NCBI GenBank assembly: GCA_963826795.1 | Contig: CAWGYT010000020.1 | Coordinates: 372,001 to 436,000, forward strand | DNA length: 64,000 bases | Direction: 5' to 3' | From: CAWGYT01 sp963826795 | GTDB taxonomy: Bacteria; Planctomycetota; Planctomycetia; Pirellulales; Pirellulaceae | Program-made: the position numbers and the translations under genes | Shown: positions 44,854 to 54,605 of the stretch, piece after piece | Layout of the letters: the number at the start of each line of letters is the position of its first letter | Position numbering within the stretch: position 1 is the first letter of the stretch | Notes under the pieces: generated by a model | Database searches by the model: none | Told to the model about the DNA's origin: nothing | The model's input: only the letters and a program-made list of their open reading frames with translations

Positions 44854-46248
44854 TTGAAGAGCTGCCGTACCCCGCTTGGCGGAATCGTGATCTTGAACCT
44901 CGTGCTGGGCGGCGCGATACCAGGTTCGGCTCAGGACCCGCCGACGAATGAATTGGTGTCCTTGGTCGTCGGCTTGTTGGGCGAGAGCGACCCGGATCTG
45001 CGAGCCCTCGCGTTCGAGCAGGTGCGGACGGCCGCGGAGGGCGCCGAGGCCACGCGCCAGTTCGCCGCGCAACTGCCCAGCTTGCCGCCGGAAGCTCAGG
45101 TCGGACTGCTGCGCGCGTTGGCCGATCGTGCGGACCGAGCCGCACGGCCCGCCGTCTTGGAGCAGCTTTCGAGCCCGGATGCGGCGGTCCGCGTTGCGTC
45201 GATCCAAGCCCTCGGCACGCTGGGGGACGCAACCGATTCGGCGCGGCTTCTGCAGTTCTTGTTGAAGGGCTCCGCCGGAGAGCCGTCGGCAGCGCGACGC
45301 AGTCTGGAAAGATTGGCAGGCGATGATGTGTCGCGATCTCTGGCCGAGGGCCTTGCCGGCCACTCTCCGCCGCAGCAAGTGACGCTGATCGAGATCCTGA
45401 CGGCCCGCCGAGCCTTCGAGACAGTTCCGACCCTGCTCGCCGCGGCCGTCGGCTCGTCGGCCGAAGTGCGCACCGCGGCCATGAAGGCACTGGGCGAACT
45501 TGCCGGGCCGGACGATGTGGCGGGATTGGTCGCGGGAGTCCTTGCGGCTCAAGCAGGTAAGGAGCGGGCGGCGGCCGAGAAGGCGGTGATGTTTGCCTGT
45601 GCGCGCCTGCCGAATTCCGCCGAGTCGCTGCTGACCGCGATCAACCGCTTGGGCGACGACGATCAGTTGGCCATGTTGTCCACGCTCGGACGCGTGGGTG
45701 GGGCGGGAGCTCGAGCGAAAATCGAATCCGCCCTGACCAGCCGGGACGGCACCCGCCACGCGCAGGGCATGCGGGCCTTGGCGAACTGGCCCGATGCTTC
45801 GATTGCCCCCCGCTTGATCGAATTGGCCACTCGCGATCCTCACCCCGGGCATCGGATCACCGCCCTGCGGTCACTGATTCGCGTCGCGCCGCTGCCGGAT
45901 GACCGTACCGATCTGGAGCGTTTGGAGTTGCTCAGGCAAGCGATGGCGATGTGCGAGCGGGATCAAGACCGGCTCTTGGTCTTGCAGCGAGCGCAGGCGA
46001 TTCGGATTCCGGAAACCTTGCGATTTCTGCTGCCCTATCTGGATGAGCCCTATGCGGCCGCCGAGGCGTGCCAATCGATTGTCGAATTGGCGCATCATCG
46101 GGGCCTGCGTGAGCCCCACAAGGCCGAGTTTGACGCGGCACTGGACCGCGTGATCCAAACCAGCAAGGATCCGACCGTCGTGGACCGCGCCCGCCGTTAC
46201 CAGAAAAACCAAACCTGGGCCCGTCCCGCCGAGCCGGCACGGCGCTGA
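44854..46248 (+). CDS. Secreted HEAT-repeat protein
   Basis: Starting at a TTG with GGGAGGA upstream, the 464-residue protein has a signal peptide (GIVILNLVLGGAIPGSAQ) and many HEAT repeats (for example LVVGLLGESDPDLRALAFEQ, VLEQLSSPDAAVRVASIQAL, ALGELAGPDDVAGLVAGVL). The C-terminus is basic. It likely serves as a binding scaffold in the periplasm, in the unit with the Gfo/Idh oxidoreductase. No catalytic residues are seen. Confidence 0.82.
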   Translation: MKSCRTPLGGIVILNLVLGGAIPGSAQDPPTNELVSLVVGLLGESDPDLRALAFEQVRTAAEGAEATRQFAAQLPSLPPEAQVGLLRALADRADRAARPAVLEQLSSPDAAVRVASIQALGTLGDATDSARLLQFLLKGSAGEPSAARRSLERLAGDDVSRSLAEGLAGHSPPQQVTLIEILTARRAFETVPTLLAAAVGSSAEVRTAAMKALGELAGPDDVAGLVAGVLAAQAGKERAAAEKAVMFACARLPNSAESLLTAINRLGDDDQLAMLSTLGRVGGAGARAKIESALTSRDGTRHAQGMRALANWPDASIAPRLIELATRDPHPGHRITALRSLIRVAPLPDDRTDLERLELLRQAMAMCERDQDRLLVLQRAQAIRIPETLRFLLPYLDEPYAAAEACQSIVELAHHRGLREPHKAEFDAALDRVIQTSKDPTVVDRARRYQKNQTWARPAEPARR

Positions 46249-46686
46249 ATTTGGCAACGCTCGGAACGACTCGCGGCTGCGAAAAACGCCCGTCGCCGAT
46301 TGAAAGCCGTCACGGGCGTGACTAGAATGCACGGGTCAGGGATTTGCGGCCGCTTGCAGCCTATGATCTGCTAAAGAGCCAGCGTTGTACCCCGAGCCGT
46401 CTGCCGGTCAACCGCTTTCCCGCGACGCGTCGAGTTGCGTGGTTCCCACTTGGAACGCGTACCCGTCGGGTCGGGGAGAGAACCAACGGAGCCGAGTCAG
46501 CGAGAAATGAGTGGGGTGTCACTGAAGCGGGTCGGGCTGAGCCTCGGCTGTTCGCCCAGTGTGACTCCGGGGAACGCGCCTTGCCACGAATGCTCGCCGT
46601 GGCTCTCACTCCGGCAGAAACGCTCCGCCAGCGCGTCGCATCTCCAGGACGCTTGACCGCACCCCACCTGCCAGGCGTGACTAATC
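46249..46686. other. Intergenic stretch before the trans-sulfuration genes
   Basis: About 440 bases. A short stem (ACGCCCGT/ACGGGCGT at 46286 and 46312) lies near the end of the HEAT gene. I looked for a SAM, SAH or cobalamin riboswitch upstream of the methionine-related genes and found no convincing consensus. Confidence 0.4.
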
Positions 46687-47922
46687 ATGAGTACTCTGCG
46701 CACTTCATCCTCTTCGTCGCCCTCGCGGTTCACCCGCGTCAAGGATCAGCCGCGTCTGGGGGAATCGACCCTCGCCGTGCATGCGGGCGAGACGCGTCAA
46801 AAGCCCGGTGACTCGATCACCGATCCGATCTTTTGTGCCTCGACGTTTACCTTTCCCGATAGCCAATCCGTGATTGACTACATCGAGCAGCAGCTGCCGC
46901 GGGAGGAGTACGGTCGGTATGGCAATCCGAGCGAACGAGTCGTCGAGCGGAAGTTGGCCGCCCTGGAAGGCGGGGAAGAGGCGTTGTTGTTCGCCAGCGG
47001 CATGAGCGCGATTGTCGGCCTGCTCATGAGTCGGCTGAACGCGGGCGAGGAAGTCGTTTTCTTCAACGAGTGTTATCATCGCAGCCGGGAGTTTTGCACC
47101 AAGCATCTGTCGCGGTTCGGCGTCGTGACGCATCAGGTCGAGGCGTGCAACTACGAGGCCATGGAGTCGGCGATCAATCCCCGCACGAAGCTGCTGGTCA
47201 GCGAGTCGCCGACAAATCCACACCTGAGCTGCATTGACCTCGAGCGTTTTGCGGCTCTCGGGCGCCGCTACGGCGTGGACACCCTGATTGACGCGACCTT
47301 GGCCACCCCGTTCAACGTTCGCCCGCTCGAATATGGCGTGGACTACGTGCTCCATTCGGCCACGAAGTACCTCGGCGGTCACAACGACCTGCTGGCGGGT
47401 GTGATCGTCGGTCGCTCGGACAAGTTGGCACCGATTCGCAATTTACGCGGCATCCTGGGTGGGATCAGCTCGCCCCATAACATCTACTTGCTCGAACGCG
47501 GCCTGAAGACCTTCGGTTTGCGAATGCAACGACATAACGAGAATGGGCAAGCGGTCGCTGAGTTTCTCGAGTCGCATCCTCGGGTCGAACGCGTCTTGTA
47601 TCCCGGGTTGCCTTCGCATCCGTACCATGAGGTGGCGCAACGAACCATGCGCGGTTTCGGGGGCTTGGTTACCTTCCTGGTCAAGGATGCCGACTGGCGT
47701 CAGACCGCCGATATCGTGGATGCCACGCTCATCCCACGCATCGCGCCCAGTCTGGGTGGGGTGGAATCGCTGATCGAGCAACCGATGCTGATGAGCTACT
47801 TCGAGGCCGATCCGGCCGACCGGGCGGCGTGGGGAATTTACGACAACATGATTCGCCTGGCATGCGGAATTGAAGATCCGGAAGACTTGATCGCGGATCT
47901 GGACCAGGCACTAGGGCGTTAG
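46687..47922 (+). CDS. Trans-sulfuration PLP enzyme (cystathionine gamma-synthase type)
   Basis: The 411-residue PLP enzyme has the Cys/Met-metabolism fold: ESTLAVHAGETRQKPGDSIT, EYGRYGNPSERVVERKLAAL, EALLFASGMSAIVGLLMSRL, the PLP lysine in HSATKYLGGHNDLLAGVIVG, and GGVESLIEQPMLMSYFE near the end. It would join cysteine and an activated homoserine or cleave cystathionine. It is followed 47 bases later by a second enzyme of the same family in the same direction. Which of the two makes and which cleaves cystathionine cannot be decided from sequence alone. Confidence 0.9.
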   Translation: MSTLRTSSSSSPSRFTRVKDQPRLGESTLAVHAGETRQKPGDSITDPIFCASTFTFPDSQSVIDYIEQQLPREEYGRYGNPSERVVERKLAALEGGEEALLFASGMSAIVGLLMSRLNAGEEVVFFNECYHRSREFCTKHLSRFGVVTHQVEACNYEAMESAINPRTKLLVSESPTNPHLSCIDLERFAALGRRYGVDTLIDATLATPFNVRPLEYGVDYVLHSATKYLGGHNDLLAGVIVGRSDKLAPIRNLRGILGGISSPHNIYLLERGLKTFGLRMQRHNENGQAVAEFLESHPRVERVLYPGLPSHPYHEVAQRTMRGFGGLVTFLVKDADWRQTADIVDATLIPRIAPSLGGVESLIEQPMLMSYFEADPADRAAWGIYDNMIRLACGIEDPEDLIADLDQALGR

Positions 47923-47969
47923 GCCCCGGCATCAGGGCTTTCTTTAAGCCGGAAGGCATCTCAACGATC

Positions 47970-49124
47970 ATGAAGTTCCGCACGCGGGCGATTCACGTGG
48001 GAAACGAACGCGACGCCCAGACCGGCGCGGTGGTGCCCCCACTTCATTTGGCGTCGACCTACGTCCAGCCCGGAGCCGGGGATTGGGGCGAATTCGACTA
48101 TGGGCGCAGCGGCAATCCGACGCGCTCGCGCTTGCAGACGACCCTCGCCTCGCTGGAAAACGGACAGCAGGCTCTCGCCTATGCCTCCGGCCTGGCCGCG
48201 ATTCACGGAGTCCTGCTGCTGCTGGAGGCGGGCGACCACGTACTGGCGGGAGCGGACATTTACGGAGGGACGTATCGGCTGCTCCACAAGATTATGCAGC
48301 GGGTGGACATCGGCGTGACGCTCGTCCCCACGCAGGATTTGACGGCCGTCGAAGCGGCCATTACGCCCCGCACGCGCCTGCTTTGGCTGGAGAGTCCAGG
48401 GAATCCGCTGATGTCGATCACCGATCTGGCGGCCTGTGCTGCGGTGGCCCGGCAACACGGGCTCTGGGTGGCCGTCGACAATACCTTTGCCACGCCCGTG
48501 TTGACCCGCCCCTTGGACTTGGGGGCCGACATCGTGATGCATTCGGCGACCAAGTACTTGGGTGGGCACAGTGATCTGATCGGCGGCGCACTCGTCACTC
48601 GGGATGCCGAACTCTTTCAGCGGCTGTATTACACCCAAAACGCCACGGGCGCGATCCTGGGCCCTTTCGATTCGTACTTGCTGGCACGAGGCCTCAAAAC
48701 GCTGGATCTCCGCGTCCGCGAACATTGCCGCTCAGCCCAAATCATTGCCGAACGCCTTCAGCGTGATCCGCGGGTCAAACGCGTGCTTTATCCGGGACTG
48801 CCAGGCCACCCCGGCCACGAACTCGCCGCTCGCCAGATGGACGGTGGATTCGGCGGGATGTTGAGTTTCGAAGTCGACGGCGACTATCAACGGGCCAAGC
48901 GAGTCGCCGAGTCCACCCACCTGTTTCAGTTGGCCGTCAGCCTGGGCGCCGTCGAATCGCTGATCGAACAGCCGGCTTCGATGTCGCATGCCAGCTACGA
49001 TCCGGCGGATCGATTGGCCCATGGGATCCAGGATTCACTCATCCGCCTGTCCGTCGGACTGGAAGATGTCGACGACCTGTGGACCGATCTCGACCAGGCA
49101 CTCGCTCAAGTCGGAGCGATCTGA
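47970..49124 (+). CDS. Trans-sulfuration PLP enzyme (cystathionine gamma-lyase/synthase type)
   Basis: The 384-residue paralogue has KFRTRAIHVGNERDAQTGAV, GEFDYGRSGNPTRSRLQTTL, LAYASGLAAIHGVLLLLEAG, the PLP lysine in HSATKYLGGHSDLIGGALVT, and LGAVESLIEQPASMSHASYD with the C-terminal IRLSVGLEDVDDLWTDLDQA block. The SHASYDPADR segment is typical of the gamma-lyase/gamma-synthase branch. Together with the upstream gene it probably forms a two-enzyme transsulfuration or reverse transsulfuration unit linking cysteine and methionine. Confidence 0.9.
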   Translation: MKFRTRAIHVGNERDAQTGAVVPPLHLASTYVQPGAGDWGEFDYGRSGNPTRSRLQTTLASLENGQQALAYASGLAAIHGVLLLLEAGDHVLAGADIYGGTYRLLHKIMQRVDIGVTLVPTQDLTAVEAAITPRTRLLWLESPGNPLMSITDLAACAAVARQHGLWVAVDNTFATPVLTRPLDLGADIVMHSATKYLGGHSDLIGGALVTRDAELFQRLYYTQNATGAILGPFDSYLLARGLKTLDLRVREHCRSAQIIAERLQRDPRVKRVLYPGLPGHPGHELAARQMDGGFGGMLSFEVDGDYQRAKRVAESTHLFQLAVSLGAVESLIEQPASMSHASYDPADRLAHGIQDSLIRLSVGLEDVDDLWTDLDQALAQVGAI

Positions 49125-49209
49125 CCACCCTGGCCGGTCGCGGTTCGAGGATCCGCGACGCGGCTTGGTTCGCCCACCGTGCAACTCACCGCCGAGACGT
49201 GGCGCGAGA

Positions 49210-50031
49210 TTATCGAAAACGCAGCGCAGGTGTCGCACTGCCACGAAGCGGCGCCAGCTTTAACTCGGCTCCGCTGGCTTTCCGCAGGGACGTCGTCTTC
49301 CGCGGCTGATAATGGCCCGCCGCCGCGCCAGTTGATCCCGCCAGTGGCTCGGCAACCAGCTCCGCGGACTCCAGCGTCGCGGGGACGACCCCCGCCGGAC
49401 GCGCCATGGGTGCCGTATGAGTCGCGCGCTGGACCGTCGTCCGCGCTCGTCCTCGAGATAGCGATAATCTGGGTCCCGGCAAACGGGAGCGAGCGGCGGC
49501 TTTGTTGGGCATTGGCTTAAGTCCCGAGCCTTGGTTCGGATCGTCTCCGAACGGGTTGGGAGCGTAAGCGGGCGTCGGAGTTGCTTGCTGAGGCTGCATG
49601 ATCGTCGACATTTCCGACGAGTCGCACGACTCGCATCCGACACCGGACATCCCGCAGCCAGACGACTCGCAGACACAAACGTCCTGACAGCCGCAGGGAA
49701 AACCACATCCGCCGAACAGGCAATCGAAGATCGTTGCCAGTCCGGTGTCCACGGCCAGTTTTACATCGCAAACCAGTTCGCCCAGCAGCGTCGTCTGACA
49801 CGGGTTGGGGCAGGGGGGAAACAATCCCGGGTGGGTCTGGCAGTCCGGACAACTCGTGCCCCAGACCGCGCCGTCATAGAATCCGTGCGCCGTCGGCCCG
49901 CAGGTCGCGCACGACGCGGGTTGAACTTGCCCCCGGGTTTGCACTCGCCCCAGGGGCAGCACTTGAGCAGAGACGATCAGGCTGGGTGCGATCGTCAGCA
50001 TTAAGGTCAGAATCCATATCCGAGACTTCAT
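49210..50031 (-). CDS. Cys-rich planctomycete secreted protein
   Basis: The ~273-residue protein has a signal peptide (KSRIWILTLMLTIAPSLIVS) and a Cys-rich central part: PASCATCGPTAHGFYDGA, GTSCPDCQTHPGLFPPCP, then FDCLFGGCGFPCGCQDVCVC with further Cys pairs, followed by a disordered Arg/Ser/Ala-rich tail. AAGGAG lies upstream of the ATG at 50031; an ATG at 50049 is an alternative. Such Cys-rich exported proteins are typical of planctomycetes and may form disulphide-linked envelope structure. It is divergent from the outer-membrane protein gene and the two share a 400-base regulatory region. Confidence 0.75.
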   Translation of the reverse strand: MKSRIWILTLMLTIAPSLIVSAQVLPLGRVQTRGQVQPASCATCGPTAHGFYDGAVWGTSCPDCQTHPGLFPPCPNPCQTTLLGELVCDVKLAVDTGLATIFDCLFGGCGFPCGCQDVCVCESSGCGMSGVGCESCDSSEMSTIMQPQQATPTPAYAPNPFGDDPNQGSGLKPMPNKAAARSRLPGPRLSLSRGRARTTVQRATHTAPMARPAGVVPATLESAELVAEPLAGSTGAAAGHYQPRKTTSLRKASGAELKLAPLRGSATPALRFR

Positions 50032-50049
50032 TCCGTTCGTCTCCTTCAT

Positions 50050-50449
50050 CCCTGGCGTGTGCCGGATTGGGTATCGGAAAGCGACCGCCGCGATCCGGCA
50101 CGTGGCGTTCCGTTGGCTCGGTAGATCTCATCGATCCGAAGCTTCCGGTACGACCAGAAGTTTCCGCTCGAGCCGTACAACCGGACCAACCCCCAAGGTC
50201 TTTGGAATCGTCAAACTTTCGCCATCCGTCGGCCCTGATACGGCAGCTCGTTTTCGACGCAGGCGCGTCACGGGGAGCCGCCGCCAGAAGGATCCCAAAG
50301 GCAGGAAAACGAAGACCTATGGAAATATTGGGGATTTTAGATCGAGTTTTTGGATTGCACCAACTTTGACGAAAGTTCTGGTTATGCGGGAGCCGATACC
50401 GCAACGGACGATCCTCATCGCATCGGACCCAGGGAAGGGAATTGGACTC
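50050..50449. other. Divergent intergenic region of two envelope genes
   Basis: About 400 bases between the starts of the Cys-rich and outer-membrane protein genes, so it should carry both promoters. The frame of the right-hand gene is open throughout but begins in unrelated sequence. No clear promoter boxes could be assigned. Confidence 0.45.
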
Positions 50450-51724
50450 ATGCAAGCAGTCACGTGGATGGGCAAGACTCTGGCGGGCGTCGCCCTGATC
50501 GCCGCGTTAACCCCGGTCGCAATTCGCGCTGATACTACGTCACCTGGTCGCCCAGCCCCCGGTCAGGCAAGTCACCGGTTGCCACATGGGTTCAAGCCGA
50601 ACACGCTTCAGGCTCGCTGGGATCCGAGGAATCCAACCGCGGGCAAGCCGCGCGCCGTCGAGCCAGCGGCCCGTGCCGTCGCCCCGGCCACTTCGCCGCC
50701 TGCCGCCACGTCGGCGCTGGGCCTGCCGACCGGATCGGGTACGCCGCCCGCCGCCAACCGTGCTCGAGTCGTGAGGACGTCCTCGGTCGTGAGCGAACCG
50801 ATCGAACCGATCGAAGGCCTGCCCAGTCCGTTGGAAGAAGAGTACCTCGGCATCAGTGGCGACGATTGCGCGTCGTGCGGCGGATCGACTCCGTGCGGCT
50901 GCGCGGGCCAGGAGGGTCACATGATCCTGCCCGGCCTGGGCCTCGATCACCTTTCGATTTTTGGTGGCGTGCACGCGATGAAAGGCAGTGCCAACCGGGG
51001 CCAAGACGGTAGCTTTGGTTTTCACGAGGGACTGAACTTTGGGACCTCCGCTCGTAACATCATTCTGCCGCCAAGCGTCGGTTGGCAGGTGGGCTTTCAG
51101 GCGATGCAAAACAACCTGGAAGGTGCAAGTTTCACGGGCGAGCAGCGCGACCAGTACTTCCTGACAGCCGGCGCATTTCGCCGTGGCGACTACGGGCTGC
51201 AGGGAGGCTTGGTGGTGGACTACCTGTGGGACAAGTGGTACTACGACCTGAAAGTGGCACAACTTCGGGGCGAAATCAGCATGGCCGTCTCGGGCTACAA
51301 CGCCTACGGCTTCTGGTTCGCGACGGGCATCGAGAGCGATACGGTCGTCAGCCAATTGGATTCAGGCGCGATCACGGAATCCTGGGAAACGAAGGACATC
51401 TATGCCCTCTTCTATCGCACCAACCTGCTCGCCGCCGGATCGGGCGAGGGCCGGATTTACGCGGGCTTCACGGGCGATAGCGATGGGATTATTGGTGCCG
51501 ATTCACGCTTCCCCTTGGTCAATGGCTGGGCCTTGGAATCGGAGTTCACCTACCTCGTTCCGGACGAATCGCAGGCGCTGGGATCCAACACAACGGAATC
51601 CTGGAATGTGGCGATCAGCCTTGCCTGGTATCCTGGGTCGCTCGCTTGCGGACAATGCAACCGCTACCATCGCCCGATGTTCGACGTCGCGAACAATGGA
51701 TCGATGATCTTGCGGCGGAAATGA
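50450..51724 (+). CDS. Planctomycete outer-membrane beta-barrel-like protein
   Basis: The 424-residue protein has a signal peptide (KTLAGVALIAALTPVAIRAD), a disordered Pro/Ala/Arg-rich segment, a Cys-rich piece (DDCASCGGSTPCGCAG) and a large beta-rich domain with alternating aromatic residues (VGWQVGFQAMQNNLEGASFT, LQGGLVVDYLWDKWYYDLKV, NAYGFWFATGIESDTVV). It ends CNRYHRPMFDVANNGSM. The ending is familiar from planctomycete-specific outer-membrane families such as DUF6666; that number is from memory. GGGAAGGGA lies upstream of the ATG. It probably sits in the outer membrane, perhaps with the Cys-rich protein encoded divergently. Confidence 0.75.
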   Translation: MQAVTWMGKTLAGVALIAALTPVAIRADTTSPGRPAPGQASHRLPHGFKPNTLQARWDPRNPTAGKPRAVEPAARAVAPATSPPAATSALGLPTGSGTPPAANRARVVRTSSVVSEPIEPIEGLPSPLEEEYLGISGDDCASCGGSTPCGCAGQEGHMILPGLGLDHLSIFGGVHAMKGSANRGQDGSFGFHEGLNFGTSARNIILPPSVGWQVGFQAMQNNLEGASFTGEQRDQYFLTAGAFRRGDYGLQGGLVVDYLWDKWYYDLKVAQLRGEISMAVSGYNAYGFWFATGIESDTVVSQLDSGAITESWETKDIYALFYRTNLLAAGSGEGRIYAGFTGDSDGIIGADSRFPLVNGWALESEFTYLVPDESQALGSNTTESWNVAISLAWYPGSLACGQCNRYHRPMFDVANNGSMILRRK

Positions 51725-52003
51725 GACGACGAATGAGCCCTGGAAAGACGAGGCGGGCCCGATCGCGGCTCGCCGCAGGTTCCACGGCGGCCGCCGTTGG
51801 AATCCCGCCGGCGTGTCGCTCGGATCCGCCCCGTACGGCACGCCCCCCCTCCTTCCGCTTCCCGCATCCTCGGCGGACCGCTATACTTAAGTCCACCTTC
51901 CTGAACGAACTTGAACCCCGTTGGTGGGCTCCCGTTCCCGCGTTGAGCCGCGGGAGCGGTTGGTTCGCAGCCCGCGAAGAGAAGAACGGAAGAAACAATT
52001 TCG

Positions 52004-53386
52004 ATGAGTGAATCTGATTCATCCAGCCATTGGCAGTTTCTCGCTAATTTGCTTGGAGCCAGGCCGCGGGAAGAGCCGCGGGCGGCGCCTTCCCAGCCGC
52101 CTGAAGCCCAGCCGCCTGAAGCCCAGCCGCCACAGGCCCCGACCCCCGCTCGAAAATCGCCCGACACAATTCGCGAAGCGGATTCTGAGTCGAGCGAGGT
52201 GAACCCAACCGCGGACGTGCCGTCGATGCCGTCCGGTCCGCCAGCGAAGACCCATAAGTTGTCGCGTCCGACCGCCGACGTCACACGGGCCACCATGGGG
52301 CACTGGGGAGATGTCCTGCGTACGGTGGGAATCGAGCCACCTCCCGAGCTGTTGGCGGAGCTGGCCGAAGCCCCGCCCGAGGCTCCCCCCAGCGAGATCG
52401 GCCCTGCTGCCGTGCCGCCCGGCCCGATCGCGAAGGAAACGCCGACTTCCCCGTCCAGCAGCCGACCCGCCGCGGGCTCGGATGAGAGATCCTCGCGCCG
52501 ACCGCCTCGCCGCGAAGGCCGCGAAGGCCGCGGTGAGGGCGACTCACGTCGACGCGGCCGAGATCGTGCGCGACCCGATCGAGAACCGGTCGTCGAGCCG
52601 CCGCGTGTACCGCCGATCAAGTCCATCGAACACGAAGAGCCAGAAGAAGAGCTGACGTTGCCGGTATTCGAAGAGATCGAACGCGAGATCGAATTCCTGC
52701 CGGATGAAGTCGCAGAGACGGAGACGGAGGAGCGCGACGCGCGCGACGAGGAGCCGCGGGAAGGTCGTGGGCGGCGGCGACGACGCGGTCGCCGGCGGCG
52801 GCGGGAACGAGGTCCGGAAGAGGGCTCGCCCGTCAACGAGTCGACCGAACCCTCCGGCCGCGAACGGCCGCCGATGCGCGAAGAGGGAGCGTTCGAGCCG
52901 GAAGAGTTCGTCGCTTTGCCCGAGGACGACGAGGAGTTGATCGCCGAGGAGGTCAACGACGAACCAGGCGGCGACGACGAGGGGGCAGCCCCTGCCGAAC
53001 GGGATCGGCGCCGGCGGCGCCGCAAGCGGTCTCGGGGAGGGCGAGCGGAACCGGCCGAGCCCGTCGCGAAGACCAGCCCGGGTTTCGATCCCATCGCCGA
53101 AGAGATCGAAATCGACGACGAGGACGACGTCGACGTCGACGTCGAGGACGAGGACGAGGACGAGAGCGAATTGGGGCTGCGCGAGGCTGTCTCGCTGAGT
53201 GCCGAGAGCGACGACGAAGACGATGAGGACGAAGACGAGCTCTTGGTGAGTAAGCTGCGCGGCAATGTTCCGTCTTGGCAGGAGGCGATCGAGGACATCG
53301 TCAATCGCAACTTGGCCGGTCGGCAAAAAGGCGGCGGGGCCCGGCGCCCCCGAGGACGCGGCGGACGACGCCCCGGACCTCGGTGA
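52004..53386 (+). CDS. Highly charged, mostly disordered protein with conserved C-terminus
   Basis: The 460-residue protein is nearly all disordered: Pro/Ala-rich at the start, then alternating Arg-rich (GRGRRRRRGRRRRRERG) and Glu/Asp-rich runs (IEIDDEDDVDVDVEDEDEDE). A short ordered motif (TMGHWGDVLRTVGIEPPPEL) lies near residue 100, and the end has VPSWQEAIEDIVNRNLAG followed by an Arg/Gly-rich tail. I recall a SWQEAI-x-x-IV-like C-terminal motif as conserved among planctomycetes. The acidic and RGG-like segments suggest nucleic-acid or ribosome binding, but this is inference. The first gene of a + strand series. Confidence 0.72.
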   Translation: MSESDSSSHWQFLANLLGARPREEPRAAPSQPPEAQPPEAQPPQAPTPARKSPDTIREADSESSEVNPTADVPSMPSGPPAKTHKLSRPTADVTRATMGHWGDVLRTVGIEPPPELLAELAEAPPEAPPSEIGPAAVPPGPIAKETPTSPSSSRPAAGSDERSSRRPPRREGREGRGEGDSRRRGRDRARPDREPVVEPPRVPPIKSIEHEEPEEELTLPVFEEIEREIEFLPDEVAETETEERDARDEEPREGRGRRRRRGRRRRRERGPEEGSPVNESTEPSGRERPPMREEGAFEPEEFVALPEDDEELIAEEVNDEPGGDDEGAAPAERDRRRRRRKRSRGGRAEPAEPVAKTSPGFDPIAEEIEIDDEDDVDVDVEDEDEDESELGLREAVSLSAESDDEDDEDEDELLVSKLRGNVPSWQEAIEDIVNRNLAGRQKGGGARRPRGRGGRRPGPR

Positions 53387-53651
53387 CGAAGCGACTCCGC
53401 GGTGACGCCGCGCCTCCGCTGGTGTCGTCCCGGTCAAAACGCGGACGAGATCGGATCGTCCGCGCCGGATCGCTGCCGACCTCGGATCGTCCACCTCGGA
53501 TCGTCCGCGCGGGCTGTCGACCAGTCGGAAATCCAGGGGCTACGTTTAATCGAGTCCCCATACCGCGGCGGGCCGCTCGGTCGGCTCGATCGCGGGTTTC
53601 CGCCGCACAACCCCACCGGGCCGGATCGGGATATCACACCGGAGCCTGCCC

Positions 53652-54149
53652 ATGTCTGACGCCCTCGAATCCGCTTGCCGTTCTCGCAAAAGCCAAGCCA
53701 GTTTCGGTTTGGCCCAGCGCGCATCGCGCGTGACGCGAGGCCAGGTGATGCTCGATCAGGAAGTGCAGGGGGGCCTGATTGGACGCGTCAGCGGCTACTG
53801 GGTGATTTGCCTGGCCGCGACCCTCTTGGCTGACTTGTGCTGGCGGGCCTGGACTGCCCCGGCCGCGGCGTCCTTCACCGACTCCTTGCGGTCGCTCGCC
53901 CCGGGCCTGATCGGGTCTTTTTTCCTGTTGCCACTGGTAATTGCGGATCTGTTGCGGATGAGTAACCGATTTGTGGCCCCGATCCACAATCTGAGGAACG
54001 CCCTAAAACGACTGGAGCTCGGTGACCGCCCCGATCGCCTGGCGACCCGCAAGGGCGACTTCTGGATCGACGTCACGACCCGCTTCAATCGGTTGCTGGA
54101 GGTACAGACCGAGGTCAACGCGGACCAGACCGCCGGACGCGAAACGTGA
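53652..54149 (+). CDS. Two-helix HAMP-like membrane protein
   Basis: The 165-residue protein has two membrane helices (YWVICLAATLLADLCWRAW and LAPGLIGSFFLLPLVIADLL), and directly after the second the segment RFVAPIHNLRNALKRLELGD, RPDRLATRKGDFWIDVTTRF, NRLLEVQTEV, which is HAMP-like. There is no kinase or methyl-accepting domain. Stand-alone HAMP proteins with the P-x-x-x-L-x-x-x-L pattern are common in planctomycetes. It may signal to a partner. Distance and strand suggest it is upstream of the small lipoprotein gene. Confidence 0.7.
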   Translation: MSDALESACRSRKSQASFGLAQRASRVTRGQVMLDQEVQGGLIGRVSGYWVICLAATLLADLCWRAWTAPAAASFTDSLRSLAPGLIGSFFLLPLVIADLLRMSNRFVAPIHNLRNALKRLELGDRPDRLATRKGDFWIDVTTRFNRLLEVQTEVNADQTAGRET

Positions 54150-54313
54150 TCTTCCACGGTCGCCGCCCGCCGCGAACTATCCTTGGCCCCGTCGGTGGGA
54201 TATTCTGCAACCATGAGCGGCCGGGGACGTCTTTTGGCCGCCCGGCACGTCCGCGATCGCAACGCGGGCTTACTCGCAACTGCAGGGAGATGGGTCCCGT
54301 GGATCGGCAACGA

Positions 54314-54605
54314 ATGAAGGGCTGGCTGCTGCTGTTTTGGCTGGGTCTGGGCAGCTGGATCGGCTGTGGCAAGGCTGACTATGACAGCCAGCTGGAGACT
54401 CGGATTCAGCAACTCAGGACCACCGCGACCGTGCCCGACGAAGGCGAGAACTGCGCCGGCGGACGCCGAAAGCAAAACGCCGCCCACGGAGGACGAAGAC
54501 ACGGCCGCGGAGGACGCGTCCAGCGACGAAGCCGAAGAGACGGGCGATGAAGAGACGGGCGATGAGGAACTTCAGAACGCCGATGACGAAGAGGCCGCCG
54601 AGTAG
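54314..54605 (+). pseudogene. Small acidic lipoprotein, one frameshift
   Basis: The start MKGWLLLFWLGLGSWIGC is a lipoprotein signal with Cys at the lipobox. Then DYDSQLETRIQQLRTTATVP follows, and after a one-base frameshift near 54445 comes an Asp/Glu/Ala-rich tail ending EELQNADDEEAAE. Joining the two frames gives about 97 codons and a plausible acidic lipoprotein. The tail is unusual but fits the frame of the stop. Function unknown. GTG 54299 and ATG 54290 are alternative starts. Confidence 0.6.

Noticed and set aside
46249..46686. Possible SAM-type riboswitch upstream of the trans-sulfuration genes
   Set aside because: No SAM-I, SAM-II, SAH or cobalamin consensus could be matched by eye.
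51664..53310. A 548-codon Ser/Arg-rich open frame on the minus strand
   Set aside because: It is the antisense reading of the charged repetitive gene at 52004; its low complexity mirrors that gene's codon use.
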